Shown here: piece by piece, positions 10,086 to 22,700 of the stretch
Layout: each line of letters begins with the position of its first letter
Numbering within the stretch: position 1 is the stretch's first letter
NCBI GenBank assembly: GCA_004764695.1
Contig: SMSO01000032.1
Coordinates: 7,088,668-7,152,667 of the forward strand
Length of the DNA stretch: 64,000 bases
From: Schizochytrium sp. TIO01
Lineage: Eukaryota > Sar > Bigyra > Thraustochytrida > Thraustochytriidae
Direction: 5' to 3'
Made by a program: the position numbers and the translations under genes
The notes under the pieces: model-generated
Database searches by the model: none
What the model was told of the DNA's origin: nothing
Seen by the model: only the letters and a program-made list of their open reading frames with translations

Positions 10086-13000
10086 GAGCGCTCTAGCTAG
10101 AGAACTGTTTTCGTTTCGCTTCTTTGTTGACTTTCTTTTCTTTCAACTCTTGCTTTTTGGCCTCGACGCCCACGAGACCTAGTCAACGGGCGTGACTTAG
10201 GCCAAGCAGCAAGTTGCTCGCAGAGGCCTCAGCTGCAAAGTGCGTTCTTCGTTTATGTGTGTGTTGGCTTGTTTATTGATTTATTGCGTCACAAGATATG
10301 AAATTGTTTAGATTCTACTGCTAGAAGTACCTATGTCAACTGTAGAGTATGTATGTCACATTTTACCAGTTAGCTAGACTGCCCAGGTGACCGTTCAAGA
10401 GAGTACGTAGATGCTTCCTTACTATTTGAGGAGCTACCAAAGCGATCCTTTGCGCTCTATTACTCATTTAGCCTCTTTTGCATTTGTAAATCCTTTGGTT
10501 TGGTAGTTGCTTTAGTAATGGACACAGACACGACTTATGAGTGGGCGTCATTTGACCGTTCCAAACATATGATCTGTTTCGGCGTCCAGTGGCATTTTCA
10601 TAAAGAACCAAGTTGGTGTCAATCAAAGAAGCACATGTGTACATGGTTGTTGATAGCAGAAACGGTTGATGTGGTGAAGCGCACTGGTAAGTAGTTTAGC
10701 TCAAGACGATTATAGTCTCAAATTTGCTTAAATATGTCACGAATAAGAGTGGTCTGTAATGATGTGCATTGAAGAAAGTTAGCATGAGCTCCCGGCGGGA
10801 TATCCCCACTCAGGGATAAATAAACGAAAACTGAAGAGTCTTGACTGATGTGTTGTTTGTCTTAAGAGTAAATATGCTTTGAAAACCTGTATGACTCTTT
10901 TCTATGATGAGAATATAAGACTCATCTGCTAGGCAGTAGTCAGGTATTGGCCATCTAGACAATTAATATAAGTTCACACCCTTCGGAAGATATCGAATTT
11001 CGAGCTGGGCACTAGTACGCGACTATTTCTCACAGTGGACGCTTCTCTCAATTATTTTGAAGTTGTTTCTTCACCATGCGCAGTATTTTGATGCCCCTTA
11101 GGCTAGCTGCTTTAGTCACGATGATTAAATTTTTTATCTACGTTGGCTATGGTATGGCAACCCTAACCCAACCTAAAAATAGCACACGCCTGTTTGTAGG
11201 TCGCGGAGAGGACATTTCGCGGCACGAGCTATTTTAAATTTAATAAATTCCTTGGGACTAATATGAAAGTATCACAGCGTCTTCTACGCGCAGTTGAATC
11301 AAGGAGATCGATTAAAATCCTAGACATTTAGAAAACCATCGGTGTGCCAAGGCTGGGGCATGGATAGAACTTGACTCGATTTTTGGTACACACCTGGGAA
11401 GCTTCGCTCCCTGAAGACTCAGTAGACTAGGTATCAATGTGTCGCAAGGAGCAAGACTTATATCCAGTTTAATACGAGTGCCGCAAAATCATTGCTAATT
11501 TCAACAACTGTGGCTATTGAATAAAGGAGGATACTTCACGATGAGCGGCTTGTTGTCCATCGCCTTAATTTATGTATTTTCAATTTATCTTAAATTTGCC
11601 AGGGCACCATTTGTAAATGCGAGCAATGTATTTCTTAAATGCAACGAAGACTACAACTTGTTTTCAAATACTTCACCAGGTACCTGGAAATTGTCACGCC
11701 TTCTAAATGCAGGCTGTACTTCCCATACAAGGCCCGTCTCGCCAAAAGGAAAAGAACGCTTTTATCCAGCGCCGCCGACGCAAGCCTTTTTTAGAGATCT
11801 TTAGCTGAAAACTTGATAGAAGCAAAGACGAGTTTCTAGTCCTGCGTACTTACTTTCGTGTCCCTCAATATTAAACTGGCATGAGGCAGGACTGATCAGT
11901 GTGTAAACTCTTACCATAAACGCTCCTAAATGACGAGCATGAAATACAGTACTAGGATTCATTCGCTCATCATAGTTGTGCACACGGGCCTGGCGTACAA
12001 TTGTTTCTGCAAATATACAACATCTAGATGACCGACGATACCTGCTCGAGTTGACTGACCTGCAGTATGCGTCCTTGCCAACATCACCCTGTCAGTAAAA
12101 CCCTAGGTCGTGCTGGCTGCGCTGGTCTGGTCCATCTGGTCCGTACCACTCAAGTTCCTCCAGCTCGATTTCGTCTTCCTCCAGCTGGACCGCAGCAGCC
12201 TCTGCATTCTCATAAGTCCCCTCTAAGAGAAAGGTTGTTTCTGCACAGCAATCAACCATCCTGGTTGCTTACAAGTCGCGTCTGCTGCTATTCAATCCAA
12301 TTCATGTGGCCACACGCATTCGGCGTCGATCAAAGGGCTTTTCGATCCCCAAAACGTGATGCAGATGCTGACAGAAACTTAAGCTGCAAAGATCAGCATT
12401 TCATTTTCACAAGAGCTAATCAAACTGATAATATAGAAGGTAGGTCGTTCAATATTATGTGCTTGGTTCTCCCAGGCAAGTAGTAGAAGTCTTCGGCAAG
12501 CTGGCAAAGGCAAAATGTGTGCTCTGAGCATGAGCGCACGTTACGCAGCAACCTGAGCTTGAAGAACAGTACCCAGGTGCCCTATACAAACTCGAGAAAT
12601 CCATCTGTACCCAGTTAGAGCTCAGCATCGATTTCTAATTTGGCGAAAGGGGGATTGAATTGTTCTTACCAGAAGCGCCCACTTCGCTCTAGCAGGTCGC
12701 ACGTTTGCGCTATGGCCAAACCAACATTGAAATCGCTAAGCCTATGGCCTGAACGCTGCCATTGCGTAGGTAAGTACGCATCTACTGGCATGCGAGTCTA
12801 CGATTCGGTCAGGCTTTTTATTGTGGCCTAGCCAGCCTGAGAAGAGTTGAGCTTCGAGTTTCTTCAAGTTTCTTCAGCTTGCAAGATAAACAAACATTGA
12901 GAGCCGCGGCATCACCGATGTGTGTACGGAGGTGTGCACTATCTATCTATCTACTGTGTGTATCGCTCGCTACCTACGGTTAATGGGTAGAAGTAGACAA

Positions 13001-14690
13001 CCAGATCATCTCCTCGCTACGATCGTCGTCAACATCAATGATGCTAGGTACTTTCTCGAGGAGCCCGCCTACGAGAGCGAGTCAGTTTGTGCAACGAACG
13101 AAGCCCGTGCCGCTCTGCCGCCTTCCCCCCTCACGACCGGGACCCCCGCTGGATACACGTGCCACCTCCAAGAACTTGAAGTGCCTTCTGCCTAAACCTT
13201 CCCAAGTGAGCCGGCGCCCGCGTGCCGCAATTCCTACTTTGTAATTCCAACAAAGTCGTGGTCTTTGGAATGATTGAATGATTGATTTCTTTCTCAAAAC
13301 TCCAAAGATATATATATGAGACGTAGGTAGGTACTTACCTGCCTGGCTAGCTGCCGGCATCTCGGTGCTTGCAGCCGAGTACAATGACTGACACTTGGTT
13401 TGGGTGCTTGCATGGATCGGCGCATTGTCTGAAGCGAGTTTGTTTGTGCGCGAGTGCGTGGTGACATCGATTTAGTTCTTTCATTTTCTCTTACACGCTT
13501 TCTGCTATTTCAATCTCAAGGTACTCCTAGCAGTGCATAAGCTATGACTACCTCATTTGTGATTTTTAGTTTATTTAATTTACTTTTTTAATGCTTTGCA
13601 AGCTGTGAATTGCCTTTCTGTTATTCTGATGGTGAAGATGGCCAGTGAATGTAAGTACGGCGAAGCAACATCGCAGGCAGCTGGTACTTAGTATCCACGC
13701 CTTTCTCACCACAGGATACTTGCAACTTTCGTGCTGGAAGGGCGAAGGAGATAGAAGCACCTGCGTGTAAGTTAGAAGAGCAGAGCTCTCTAAATTCTCT
13801 CTACTTAGTAAATCATAGTATCATCGCGTAGGAGTGAAACTAATAGAAAGTTTCACTAAAAGTCAAAAGGGCAAGGGAGACAGACACCCAAGAACCACAC
13901 GCAGTGCTTCTTGGACCTCTACAGGCCAGACAACTCGCTCTTAGCCTCCCTCTCCGAAGCTTAGCTGTCTTCTTAAGCGGTTTGCTTCGCCAACTCATAA
14001 CCTAGAACCTTGTGGCCGCGGTAGCTGAGCTTGAACACGCGTTATCGTTTACTCAATCTTTCACTCACTCACTCGCTCACTCGTTCGATCGTTCTTTTCT
14101 CCTTTTTATTATTATTATTAAAATAGCGCCACCACTGCGGCTGCACGTGCCGCGCATCGACACCGTCTTCGAGGTCTTCAGATCTTCAAGCCAGGTCTCC
14201 TTCGAGACAGGGGGAAAGTTGGGCAATCCTGTGCTCTAATCGTTATTGGCCACGTTCTCGCTTTCTGCCTCTGGCCAGGTTTCGTTTCGCATCGGACGGG
14301 GTGTAGTAGAGAAGGGCCAGGCGATTGATTGATACCTTGGAGGCGTACCCCTGCTGCACAGCTCCTTGGAGCTGCAATCAGAGCAATAATACATTCACTC
14401 GAGGTGACCCATCAAGAAAGGATAGCGGATTTCTTGAAAGACATCCCGGAGTTTGTGGGTTTCAAGGAGAACGGGATCATCAGGAGGTATATACACATTT
14501 TTGGCTTGCCAGTTCGTACTTACCTCTGCTCACAGTACCAAAGTTTAATCTGTTTGGGTATTAACAACCAGAGCCTTGACGCAGTGTAGGGAAAGAAAGT
14601 ATTTCTTTGGGATCAGAGGTCTTTTCTACGCCAGCAAACAACAAATAAGTCTCTGTGTTGTAGTTGTTACATACAGCCTACTCTGCAAAA
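10086..14690. other. Divergent spacer (4.6 kb) with exon-like scraps
   Basis: The spacer lies between the 5' ends of the deaminase-fold and PH-costars genes. It is mostly AT-rich. Two short stretches look like isolated exons: 12092-12222 on the minus strand and about 14358-14487 on the plus strand (both listed under findings). Consensus GTAAGT-type donor sites occur on both strands, for example CAG|GTAAG on the minus strand near 13337. No complete gene can be assembled. A possible 5' UTR acceptor ends in CAG just before the PH-costars start. Confidence 0.5.
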
Positions 14691-17600
14691 ATGTCTGCCG
14701 AGGAGTTTATGGAGAATTGGAAAAAGCTCGATGGCAAATTCGATGAGTATGCAAGGTTACGTGAGCTTCGATCACTTGTGGCACAGGGCGCCATGAGCCA
14801 GGAGCTTTACGACACAATGCACAGATATGTTCTGGAGAAAAACTTATCAAGTGATAGCAAGAAAAAAATTCTGCGCAAACATCTTACCCGTGGTAAATCA
14901 AAGCATGGAGATGCACCAGCCTTGCCCCCACGCAGGAGATCTCTTTTTCAAGGTGGACGTAAAGATTCAGTTCCTGCCGGTACCCGAGTTGTTGAAAAGG
15001 GCGGTGAAGTTTTACTTGAAGGTGACGAGCAAGCGGCGCTTTGGGGTCGCAAACCGGTCATGGAAGGTTTTCTCTACAAACGTGCAACTAAAAGTGGCCG
15101 CAACTGGAAAAAACGCTATGTTAAACTTTATTATGATCGCATGGACTACTATAGCAAAAGACATGATCGTACACCACGAGGCACAATCAGCCTCACGAAG
15201 GACTTTTTCGTTGCGGATTCTATTTTGCGTCGTATTCGCAACACTCGGCCGCATGGCTTCATGGTCTCCGACTTTGCAACTACATTTTACCTTGCAGCTT
15301 CATCACCCGAGGCAAAAGTGTATTGGATGCATACAATCCAACGTGTTTTGCAAAAGTTGAAAGATCAGGATGATGAATTAGATACCCCAGTACTCCTCGA
15401 CGAGCCGGAGCGAACCCCTTCTATGCGGGAGCGTGATTACCAGGCGCGACTCCAGGCCTATCGCCAAGGCTTATCAGTCACTGAGGTGGCGCGTCATGTC
15501 TCACAAAGAGCAGCAGCAATCAGCATGAAGAAGGCGGCTGCTAAATTGCACGAATCGTCCAAGAGTACTCGAGGTTCCTCTTCAAGTAAGAAGCACACAT
15601 CAACTGAAAGCACACGAAAATCTACTGCAAGTCAGAAACGCCGCACGGCAACTGCCCTTGCTGAAGAAACTTCACGGCGTGAGAAGGTTCTCGCTGCGAA
15701 GGGTATGGCCGAAGACCTGAATGCTCATGAGTTAGAAGCTGAAGAAGAAAGCGAGATGCAAGAAGTGAACGACCTCCAGTACATTCCTGATTCAAGGGAC
15801 GAAAAGAACGCACGATTAACATCACAGTCAGGAGAGCTTCCCGAAGAAAAAAGAGATGTCAAAAAAACAGATGACAGTCATGTTTCTCAGACCCAAGACA
15901 CTGTACCCCTCAAATCACAGTCAAAACGTTTTTCACGTGCATCTTCTGGACGTTTGAGCCAACCTGTAAGACCTACAATTGTCACATCAACTCGTATTCT
16001 ATCGTCCTCTTCTCATGCCGCAAGGCATAAAACCTTGTTGAGCATGGAGCGCGAGGAGAAAACGCGTAGTCTTGCTGATGCTGCTTTGAGTGCTCATGAA
16101 TCAGCACGTTTAAGTGCTCAAGTTCATCTGGGTCTCGACGTTATGTCGTATGATCAGCAGGAAGATCTACGTGATCAAGCCGCGCAAGCAGAGGCCGTAC
16201 GTCTCATGGCCGACATGGAGAACCAAGCTGCGATTGTAGACATGGACGCGGCACTCCAAGAAAAAGATACTCTCAAAAAAGAGTTAAAGGATGCTGAAGA
16301 TGATGGTGACGAGGAGCGCTACAAGGCCATTGAGATGGAGTATGAGACGACTCGCCACCGGCTGGATGACCTTGGTGAAACTATGGCGAGGTCTGCAGCA
16401 GAGCGTGCCGAAGCCGAAGAAATCGCAGAGCGCAATCGTGAACAAATAGCCCGTGCTAATGCTGCTAACGCAATTGTGTTAGAACTTGCTCAAGTGGACG
16501 AGGCCATTTTACGAGCGGAGCAGCTTGCAGAAAAGGCTGAGGAAGCACGGCAACGAGCCGAAGCTGCAGCTCGCAAGGTTCATGATGAGGCCCTCGAGGA
16601 ATCTCGCGAGCACGAACGTCGTCTGGCAGAGGCAGAAGAGGAGGCACGTAAAGCTCAGGAAGAAGAGGAAGAGCGTGCTCTTCAAGAGCAACTAATTCTG
16701 AAGAAATTGGAGGAGACCGCAAAAAAGAAGGTTAATGAAAAGCAGCGTAAAAAAATTGAGGAGGTTGCCGAACGCGCTGCTCAAGCTCGCGCCGAAGCTG
16801 AGGAGCGTCGGTTTGAAGCCGAGCTCAACGCCACCGAGCTTGCAAACCAGAGATTAGATGCATTAGCAAAGGCGGCCGCTGTTGAGCGTGCGTTGCAGGA
16901 AACCCAAGCAATGCTCAACAAGTCCCGCGTACGCCAAGGTCTTGAGGAGTATGGTTTTGCAAACCCCCGTGAGAGCCGCCATGCAAGTGCTGCTGCTACT
17001 ACAGCTGCTGGTTCCCGAACAAGTTTATCTTCTCAAGCAACATCATCAACCAAAGCAACCGAAAGACAGAAACGTCCATCTTTCTTTGAGAAGCTTCGTC
17101 CTCGCTTAAGTCTAACATCAAGATCTCAAGGTGGGTCATCCTCATTGACTGAAATTCAGCCAGCAAAGAAATCAAAACCCAAGCCCGAGGCAAAGCCAGC
17201 AGCAGTACCTTCGCGTCAATCATCAATAACAGAGAGCTCTAGCGAGACTGCTGGTGATCCTGGTGAAGCTGCGAATTCTTTTCGCAACTTTTTCACTTCA
17301 TTTACACAAGCTGCAGTGGATGGTTTTGAATACGTTACTGGTATTCAGTGGACTGGTGATACCCCCGAGGTTGACCCTCACGAGCAACAATACGAAGACG
17401 AACTTGACTCTCTGTATGGTGATAATGATGATGACACATCTTCGATTGATGATGATGAATTTGATGAGCGTCTTCGCAATGTTGGAGAGCAGGAACGTAA
17501 GAAGGCGGCATCTGCATGGATTGATTTTGAGACTAACCGTCTTCTAGAAATCATCAAGGAGATTGGATACGAAGACAAGTATGGACGCCCCACTACGACA

Positions 17601-17750
17601 TTTGGTGAGCTGCTCGAAGTGTACGAAGATATTTCAGACACCTTAGTTGGTATTCTTATTCGTGCAAAGCGCTCTGGTAAGATTTACTATGAAGGTAACA
17701 TGCTCTTTGAGTTGGAACACGACGATACAGAGATTACTGCTCTTGAGTAA
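14691..17750 (+). CDS. PH domain, long coiled coil and C-terminal costars domain protein (1019 aa)
   Basis: I chose the ATG at 14691 (CAAAAATGTC); the open frame extends nine codons upstream only through a TTG. A pleckstrin-homology domain spans about residues 119-225, beginning VMEGFLYKR with the usual basic first hairpin (NWKKRYVKL) and a conserved Trp in the closing helix (YWMHTIQRV). A Ser/Lys-rich linker follows, then a long Ala/Glu/Arg-rich coiled coil (about 450-760), then a Ser-rich segment. The last ~75 residues match the costars domain of the ABRA/costars family: TFGELLEVYEDISDTLVGIL, then KRSGKIYYEG and a final DDTEITALE. Costars proteins are known regulators of actin and of Rho/SRF signalling. 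PH domains commonly bind phosphoinositides. The inferred role is a membrane-to-actin linker. The neighbour on the other strand is actin itself, 894 bases away tail to tail. Domain calls are strong; the role is inference. Confidence 0.88.
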   Translation: MSAEEFMENWKKLDGKFDEYARLRELRSLVAQGAMSQELYDTMHRYVLEKNLSSDSKKKILRKHLTRGKSKHGDAPALPPRRRSLFQGGRKDSVPAGTRVVEKGGEVLLEGDEQAALWGRKPVMEGFLYKRATKSGRNWKKRYVKLYYDRMDYYSKRHDRTPRGTISLTKDFFVADSILRRIRNTRPHGFMVSDFATTFYLAASSPEAKVYWMHTIQRVLQKLKDQDDELDTPVLLDEPERTPSMRERDYQARLQAYRQGLSVTEVARHVSQRAAAISMKKAAAKLHESSKSTRGSSSSKKHTSTESTRKSTASQKRRTATALAEETSRREKVLAAKGMAEDLNAHELEAEEESEMQEVNDLQYIPDSRDEKNARLTSQSGELPEEKRDVKKTDDSHVSQTQDTVPLKSQSKRFSRASSGRLSQPVRPTIVTSTRILSSSSHAARHKTLLSMEREEKTRSLADAALSAHESARLSAQVHLGLDVMSYDQQEDLRDQAAQAEAVRLMADMENQAAIVDMDAALQEKDTLKKELKDAEDDGDEERYKAIEMEYETTRHRLDDLGETMARSAAERAEAEEIAERNREQIARANAANAIVLELAQVDEAILRAEQLAEKAEEARQRAEAAARKVHDEALEESREHERRLAEAEEEARKAQEEEEERALQEQLILKKLEETAKKKVNEKQRKKIEEVAERAAQARAEAEERRFEAELNATELANQRLDALAKAAAVERALQETQAMLNKSRVRQGLEEYGFANPRESRHASAAATTAAGSRTSLSSQATSSTKATERQKRPSFFEKLRPRLSLTSRSQGGSSSLTEIQPAKKSKPKPEAKPAAVPSRQSSITESSSETAGDPGEAANSFRNFFTSFTQAAVDGFEYVTGIQWTGDTPEVDPHEQQYEDELDSLYGDNDDDTSSIDDDEFDERLRNVGEQERKKAASAWIDFETNRLLEIIKEIGYEDKYGRPTTTFGELLEVYEDISDTLVGILIRAKRSGKIYYEGNMLFELEHDDTEITALE

Positions 17751-18644
17751 GAGTGGAGTCTATGCTTCAAGATAAATCTCCGTTTTCCGGGTTCATTTAC
17801 TTGCGTCTTTTTGGTTAATTATTCATTCCACGCAATGTACTTTTCATTGCAATTCTTCTGTTTTGTTTTGATATAGGCCTAACATATATATATATAACTT
17901 TAAAGCTTATGGCTACTACAAATAAACTTCAATGTTGCTGTTCTGTGAAAAAACGAAACAAATAAACTCAAGGGCTTCATTTGTTTATCCTTTTCAAGAT
18001 AAAAGTCCAAGGCTCATCATGAGTTACTTGTATTACATCGTTTTAATGGGAAGACTCAAGGAAATACCAAGCTTCAATTCAATGGCTCCGTTGTCCTACA
18101 TTGTTGTCTTTGGGAATCAGAAAACCGTCTACCAAGACACCAATTTGGATTTATGTGCATATTTAAGTGGTCAAAGATATGAATGGATCCATGCTGAAAG
18201 AAAGCTACATTCCCTGTAAAAACACTACCATGAAGAGCCAAAAGGAATCAACGTAGGAGAACACACAGAACTCGATCGACAAAGACATATCGTAAGGCGC
18301 GATACAAAGTCGAACTTCAAAAATTAAAGGTCAGCAATAATATCTAACCATCGAGAAGGGTTCATAAATTTCAATTCCAAGATAGATATTGTTTTGACAA
18401 GTTGTTGGTAAAAGAGGATGAATCTGTAACAGAGTTGAATTTATGTAATTCATGATTATGGGCAATGGGTTTTGGGGGTGTTTATTTATGGTTGTATGTA
18501 CGTTATGTGCAGCACAACAAGCAACACAAGCTCATAAGCTATACTGAAACAATCTCACCTGCAGAGGCTCGGACTCGAGTCGAGGAAGCACTGAAGCCTA
18601 CAACTCGACAAGTCCCTCCTACTCTAGGCCAGGATTTCAGCAAC
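17751..18644. other. Convergent spacer (894 bp)
   Basis: This AT-rich gap lies between the 3' ends of the PH-costars gene and actin. It holds a short TA run near 17885-17895 and AATAAA-like stretches near 17920. No supported gene is visible; a 95-codon open frame at 17932-18219 has no recognisable feature. Confidence 0.5.
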
Positions 18645-18693
18645 TTAGAAGCACTTGCGGTGGACGATCGAGGGTCCAGACTCGTCGTACTCC

Positions 18694-18725
<32 letters not shown>

Positions 18726-19775
18726 GAGGGAGGCAAGAATGGAGCCACCGATCCACACGGAGTACTTGCGCTCAGGGGGGGCGACGACCTTGATCTTCAT
18801 GGTGGAGGGGGCAAGGGCGATCATCTCCTTCTCGAGACGAGCGGCGAGACCCTCGTACATGGTGGAGCCACCAGACATGACGATGTTGGCGTAGAGGTCC
18901 TTACGGATATCGACGTCACACTTCATGATGGTCTGGAACATGGTGTCGTGGACACCCTGGGCCTCCTTGCCGATGAAGGACGGCTGGAAGAGGACCTCGG
19001 GGCAGCGGAAGCGCTCGTTGCCGATGGTGATGACGTTACCGTCCGGAAGCTCGTAGGACTTCTCGAGGGCGGAGGACTCGGCGGCGAGGCGCATCTCCTC
19101 GTCGAAGTCCTGGGCGACGTAAGCAAGCTTCTCCTTGATGTCACGGACAATCTCGCGCTCGGCGGTGGTGGTGAAGGAGTAGCCACGCTCGGTGAGGATC
19201 TTCATCATGTAGTCGGTGAGGTCACGGCCGGCAAGATCGATACGGAGAACGGCGTGCGGGAGAGCGTAACCCTCGTAGATGGGGACGGTGTGGGTGACAC
19301 CATCACCAGAGTCGAGGACGGCACCGGTGGTACGACCAGAGGCGTAGAGGGAGAGAACGGCCTGGATGTTGACGTACATGGCGGGCACGTTGAAGGTCTC
19401 GAACATGATCTGGGTCATGCGCTCACGGTTGGCCTTGGGGTTGAGGGGGGCCTCGGTGAGGAGAACGGGGTGCTCCTCGGGGGCAACGCGGAGCTCGTTG
19501 TAGAAGGTGTGGTGCCAGATCTTCTCCATGTCGTCCCAGTTGGTCACGATACCGTGCTCAATGGGGTACTTGAGGGTGAGGACACCACGCTTGGACTGGG
19601 CCTCATCACCGACATAGGCGTCCTTCTGGTCCATGCCGACCATGATACCGGGGTGCTTGGGGCGGCCGACAATGGAGGGGAAGACGGCGCGGGGCGCATC
19701 GTCACCGGCGAAACCGGCCTTGCACATACCGGAGCCGTTGTCAATGACAAGGGCTTGAACTTCGTCGTCAGCCAT
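18645..19775 (-). CDS. ACT1: Actin (376 aa)
   Basis: This is a full-length conventional actin, the ATP-binding subunit of microfilaments. It starts [20 protein letters not shown], carries the first phosphate-binding loop and the second one ([12 protein letters not shown], about 155-166), the adenosine-loop segment IVMSGGST, and ends in the canonical SIVHRKCF. The length matches the usual 375-376 residues, with no insertion, frameshift or intron. The start ATG lies in an AAAATGGC context. Codons are strongly biased to C and G at third positions, much more than in the neighbouring genes, as expected of a highly expressed gene. This bias also leaves a long stop-free antisense frame, which is not a gene. 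The promoter must lie within the 8.5-kb spacer on its 5' side. Confidence 0.98.
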
Positions 19776-22700
19776 TTTGCTAGTTGGGTGCTTGTTCTTC
19801 TACTGTGTTGTTGCTTCTTGAGCTTGAGGTTGCGGGTTTGCTGATCCTGGAGCGCAGCCGTCGCGACCACGATACCGCCAGCTGGCAGGCACCCTCTCTC
19901 GAATGCCTCCACTTAAGGAGGATCCTTTCGAAATCCACCCCCTCACACCCCCTCTCATCACCACTGCCTCTGAGGGGCACCCGGACTGCTGCCTCATTTC
20001 CTCCTCACAAACACACCCCTCTTCCCCCTAGCTTCACTTCCTTTCCATCTCAAACTGGAGCTTTTGCCTCAGTAAAGCACCCCAGTGTGGAGGGAGGGGG
20101 ATCTTCAAGAAAATCGCGAGAAAGTCGAGATGCCCCCCTTCACTTGCGAGAATTGTGAAAAGATGAGTGAGTGAGTCAAACAGATAGATACACAGACAGT
20201 CAAATGGAAACATACGGATAGCACAACTAAACAAATAACTAACTAACTAACTTCCTCAACCAAAAGAACTTACGAAAAGAAAGTGTGAACTCTCTTGCCA
20301 CCCCAGTTCCAATTTTCGCTACCTACTCTTCTGTTTTCTTAGTTAGATAAAAATTGTCTAATATAGGGCATCTATTATACTTTTAATTTTTAGCTTTACA
20401 AAAGAATAATTTTCAATATGTTATATATACTTTAGCTTTTAATTAAAACTTTGCTGGGCTCTACCGTATCACTAGTCTTGTCCCTAGCGGCGCCCCTTTT
20501 GAACCCTTCGAGATAAGGGCGAGGAGGAGAATGAATATGAATGAGTCTCTCGTTGGCGTTCATTCTTTCTTTCTTTCTAAGTTCTTTCAACATTCCTCTT
20601 TCAGAAGTCTGATCTGTTGGAGGTGGAGGTATGATTTTAGGATTTTATTTTTTTAAATTTTATTTTTCGTGGATTGAGCGATCCTTCGCTGTCGATAAAT
20701 GTGTAAATCGCGCTCTTTGCTCGCACACTCCGCGTCAGAGGCCGCCCGATCTGTCTGGAGGCGGGCTATTTATGCACTCACGGGTGTATGTATTTATGGA
20801 TGCATCTTCTTTGGATGTATGAATGGATGTTTTGTGTACCTGGCTTAACAGCTAATCAGCTAAAAATCAAGGTTGTGCGCACACGCGGCAGTCAATACTC
20901 GTCGCGCCGCTACACACCGACGGCAGTGTGACATTGCCCGTCTGTCTTGCTCCCTTGTTTGTCTGTTTATCTACTTGTTTCTGCTATCTCACGTCACAGT
21001 GATTGATCGATTAATCGACTTTTACTTTAGGAAAGAATTAAAAAAACAAAAAATAGAAATAAAACAGAAGGATACAAAGCAAACAATCCATCGATCCGTC
21101 GAGAATCCATCATCCACAATCACCCTTACTCCACGAAGCGTTCCCTCGCGCACTCACTCTCTGGTACGCAAGGGGGCAAGTCGCTATAGCTATCGCTGTC
21201 CAACCGCACAAACGCAGCGGCATCACTCGAGTAAATAAGCTTTATGTTTTATATTCAGTTTTTATATGACGGACGAGATGTAATGCAATACTTCTTACAC
21301 ACCTACCCCCCTTCACAGACGCTGTTTTCTCCATTTCAAAAACCTTGATTCTTTCCAGTCTACAACTCTGCTAGGCGTACACCTAGCTGCGCCAGTACGT
21401 ACCGTAAGGTACCATCTCTCCAGTTTGTATGTTTTTCTTTTCCATACCATTAGAAAAAAGGACTTTTCATAATATGTTCTGCAGAAGCTGCTGTTCCTTT
21501 TGCTTTTATAACATAGAACACGTAAAGTCGCGACGAAAGGCCGCTTTCGCACTCAACAAGCACATGCTCTCGAGAGTTTAGGCCGACTCGATTCCGAGGA
21601 AGCGGCGCTTCTGCAGCAGATTCGAGCGATGCAGTGCAGTCTGATGACTACTGACTGACTGGCTGGCTGACTGAGTCGTTGATTGGTCTGTTCTCTCCGC
21701 TCAGGTTCGACTTCTTCTTCGCCGGAGAGTCGAAGCCTCCGGCTTTCGCATCGGCGGTGGGTTGGAACCACCTTACGCACCCCCTTAGCTTTTCCAGTAG
21801 CAGGCGGGTGCAAACCACTCTGCGCTATTCTTTCTTTAACCCTGTTCACACATACGTATCGTATGTATGTATATGTAAATCTTGTATATACACTCAGTAC
21901 GTATGGTCGCTAGCGTTAACCTCTACAACAAGTTCAACAATAAAAATATCTTTTTAGTTTAGTTTTCGTGCAAATAAACAAATAAGTAAAGTGGGTTATT
22001 TATGCGCTTCTGGAAAGATAGATATAGGTGACCTGGAAACTCGAAGCAGCCGCTGACGAAGAGCTAACTCGTTGGAGAAATGGAAAACGCATTGGAAGCT
22101 GGGCGGGCCAGGGAGACAACCACTCTTCGCGTTGATCAGACCAGCTTTCAGGCATTTCCTGTGCAACGGCGCAGCTCTTCCTAGCTGCATCCCTGCCTCC
22201 GCCCTGGAAATGACCAGCCACGGCAGAGTTGGCTCCGCAACCTCAGTTCTTTCATACCTAGTTTCCTAGCATTCCTACCTACTGACAGTACCAGTAGGAC
22301 GAAGGGCAGCCTCCTACCTCTTACCATAGTAGTAGCTTGGAGCAAGGCCTGCCTTGTGGTCTGTTCCGTTCTGTTTGTTCTTCACTGGAGCGTAGGTGCC
22401 CCCTACTGCCATTAGGCCGTGTTCTTTCATTGATTGAAAATCATTTAAGGCGCTGAGCTATCGCGGTCTTCAGCTACGATCTGCTTCTGATGGTCCTCGC
22501 GACTTCTGTGACAACCGCTGACACCTCAGACGTTGGTCAGAACGAAGCAGCAAGCTCGGTGGCTGCCCGATTGCTGGCTGGGCTAGTTGACAGCCTGGAG
22601 TGGAGGCCGGAAAGCCGAGGTGGGTTCTGGCTTCAGGGTATCTTGAGCCCCGCTCTGTGATTGATTGCTCAAGAGCATCACATTTCTGGACCTCGAGATC

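Noticed and set aside
11158-11174. CCCTAA-like telomere word
   Set aside because: Only about one and a half units; too short to be more than chance.
18465-19844. 459-codon plus-strand open frame over actin
   Set aside because: It is antisense to a certain actin gene and is rich in Gly, Leu, Val and Asp. Strong third-position GC bias of actin removes stops from this frame.
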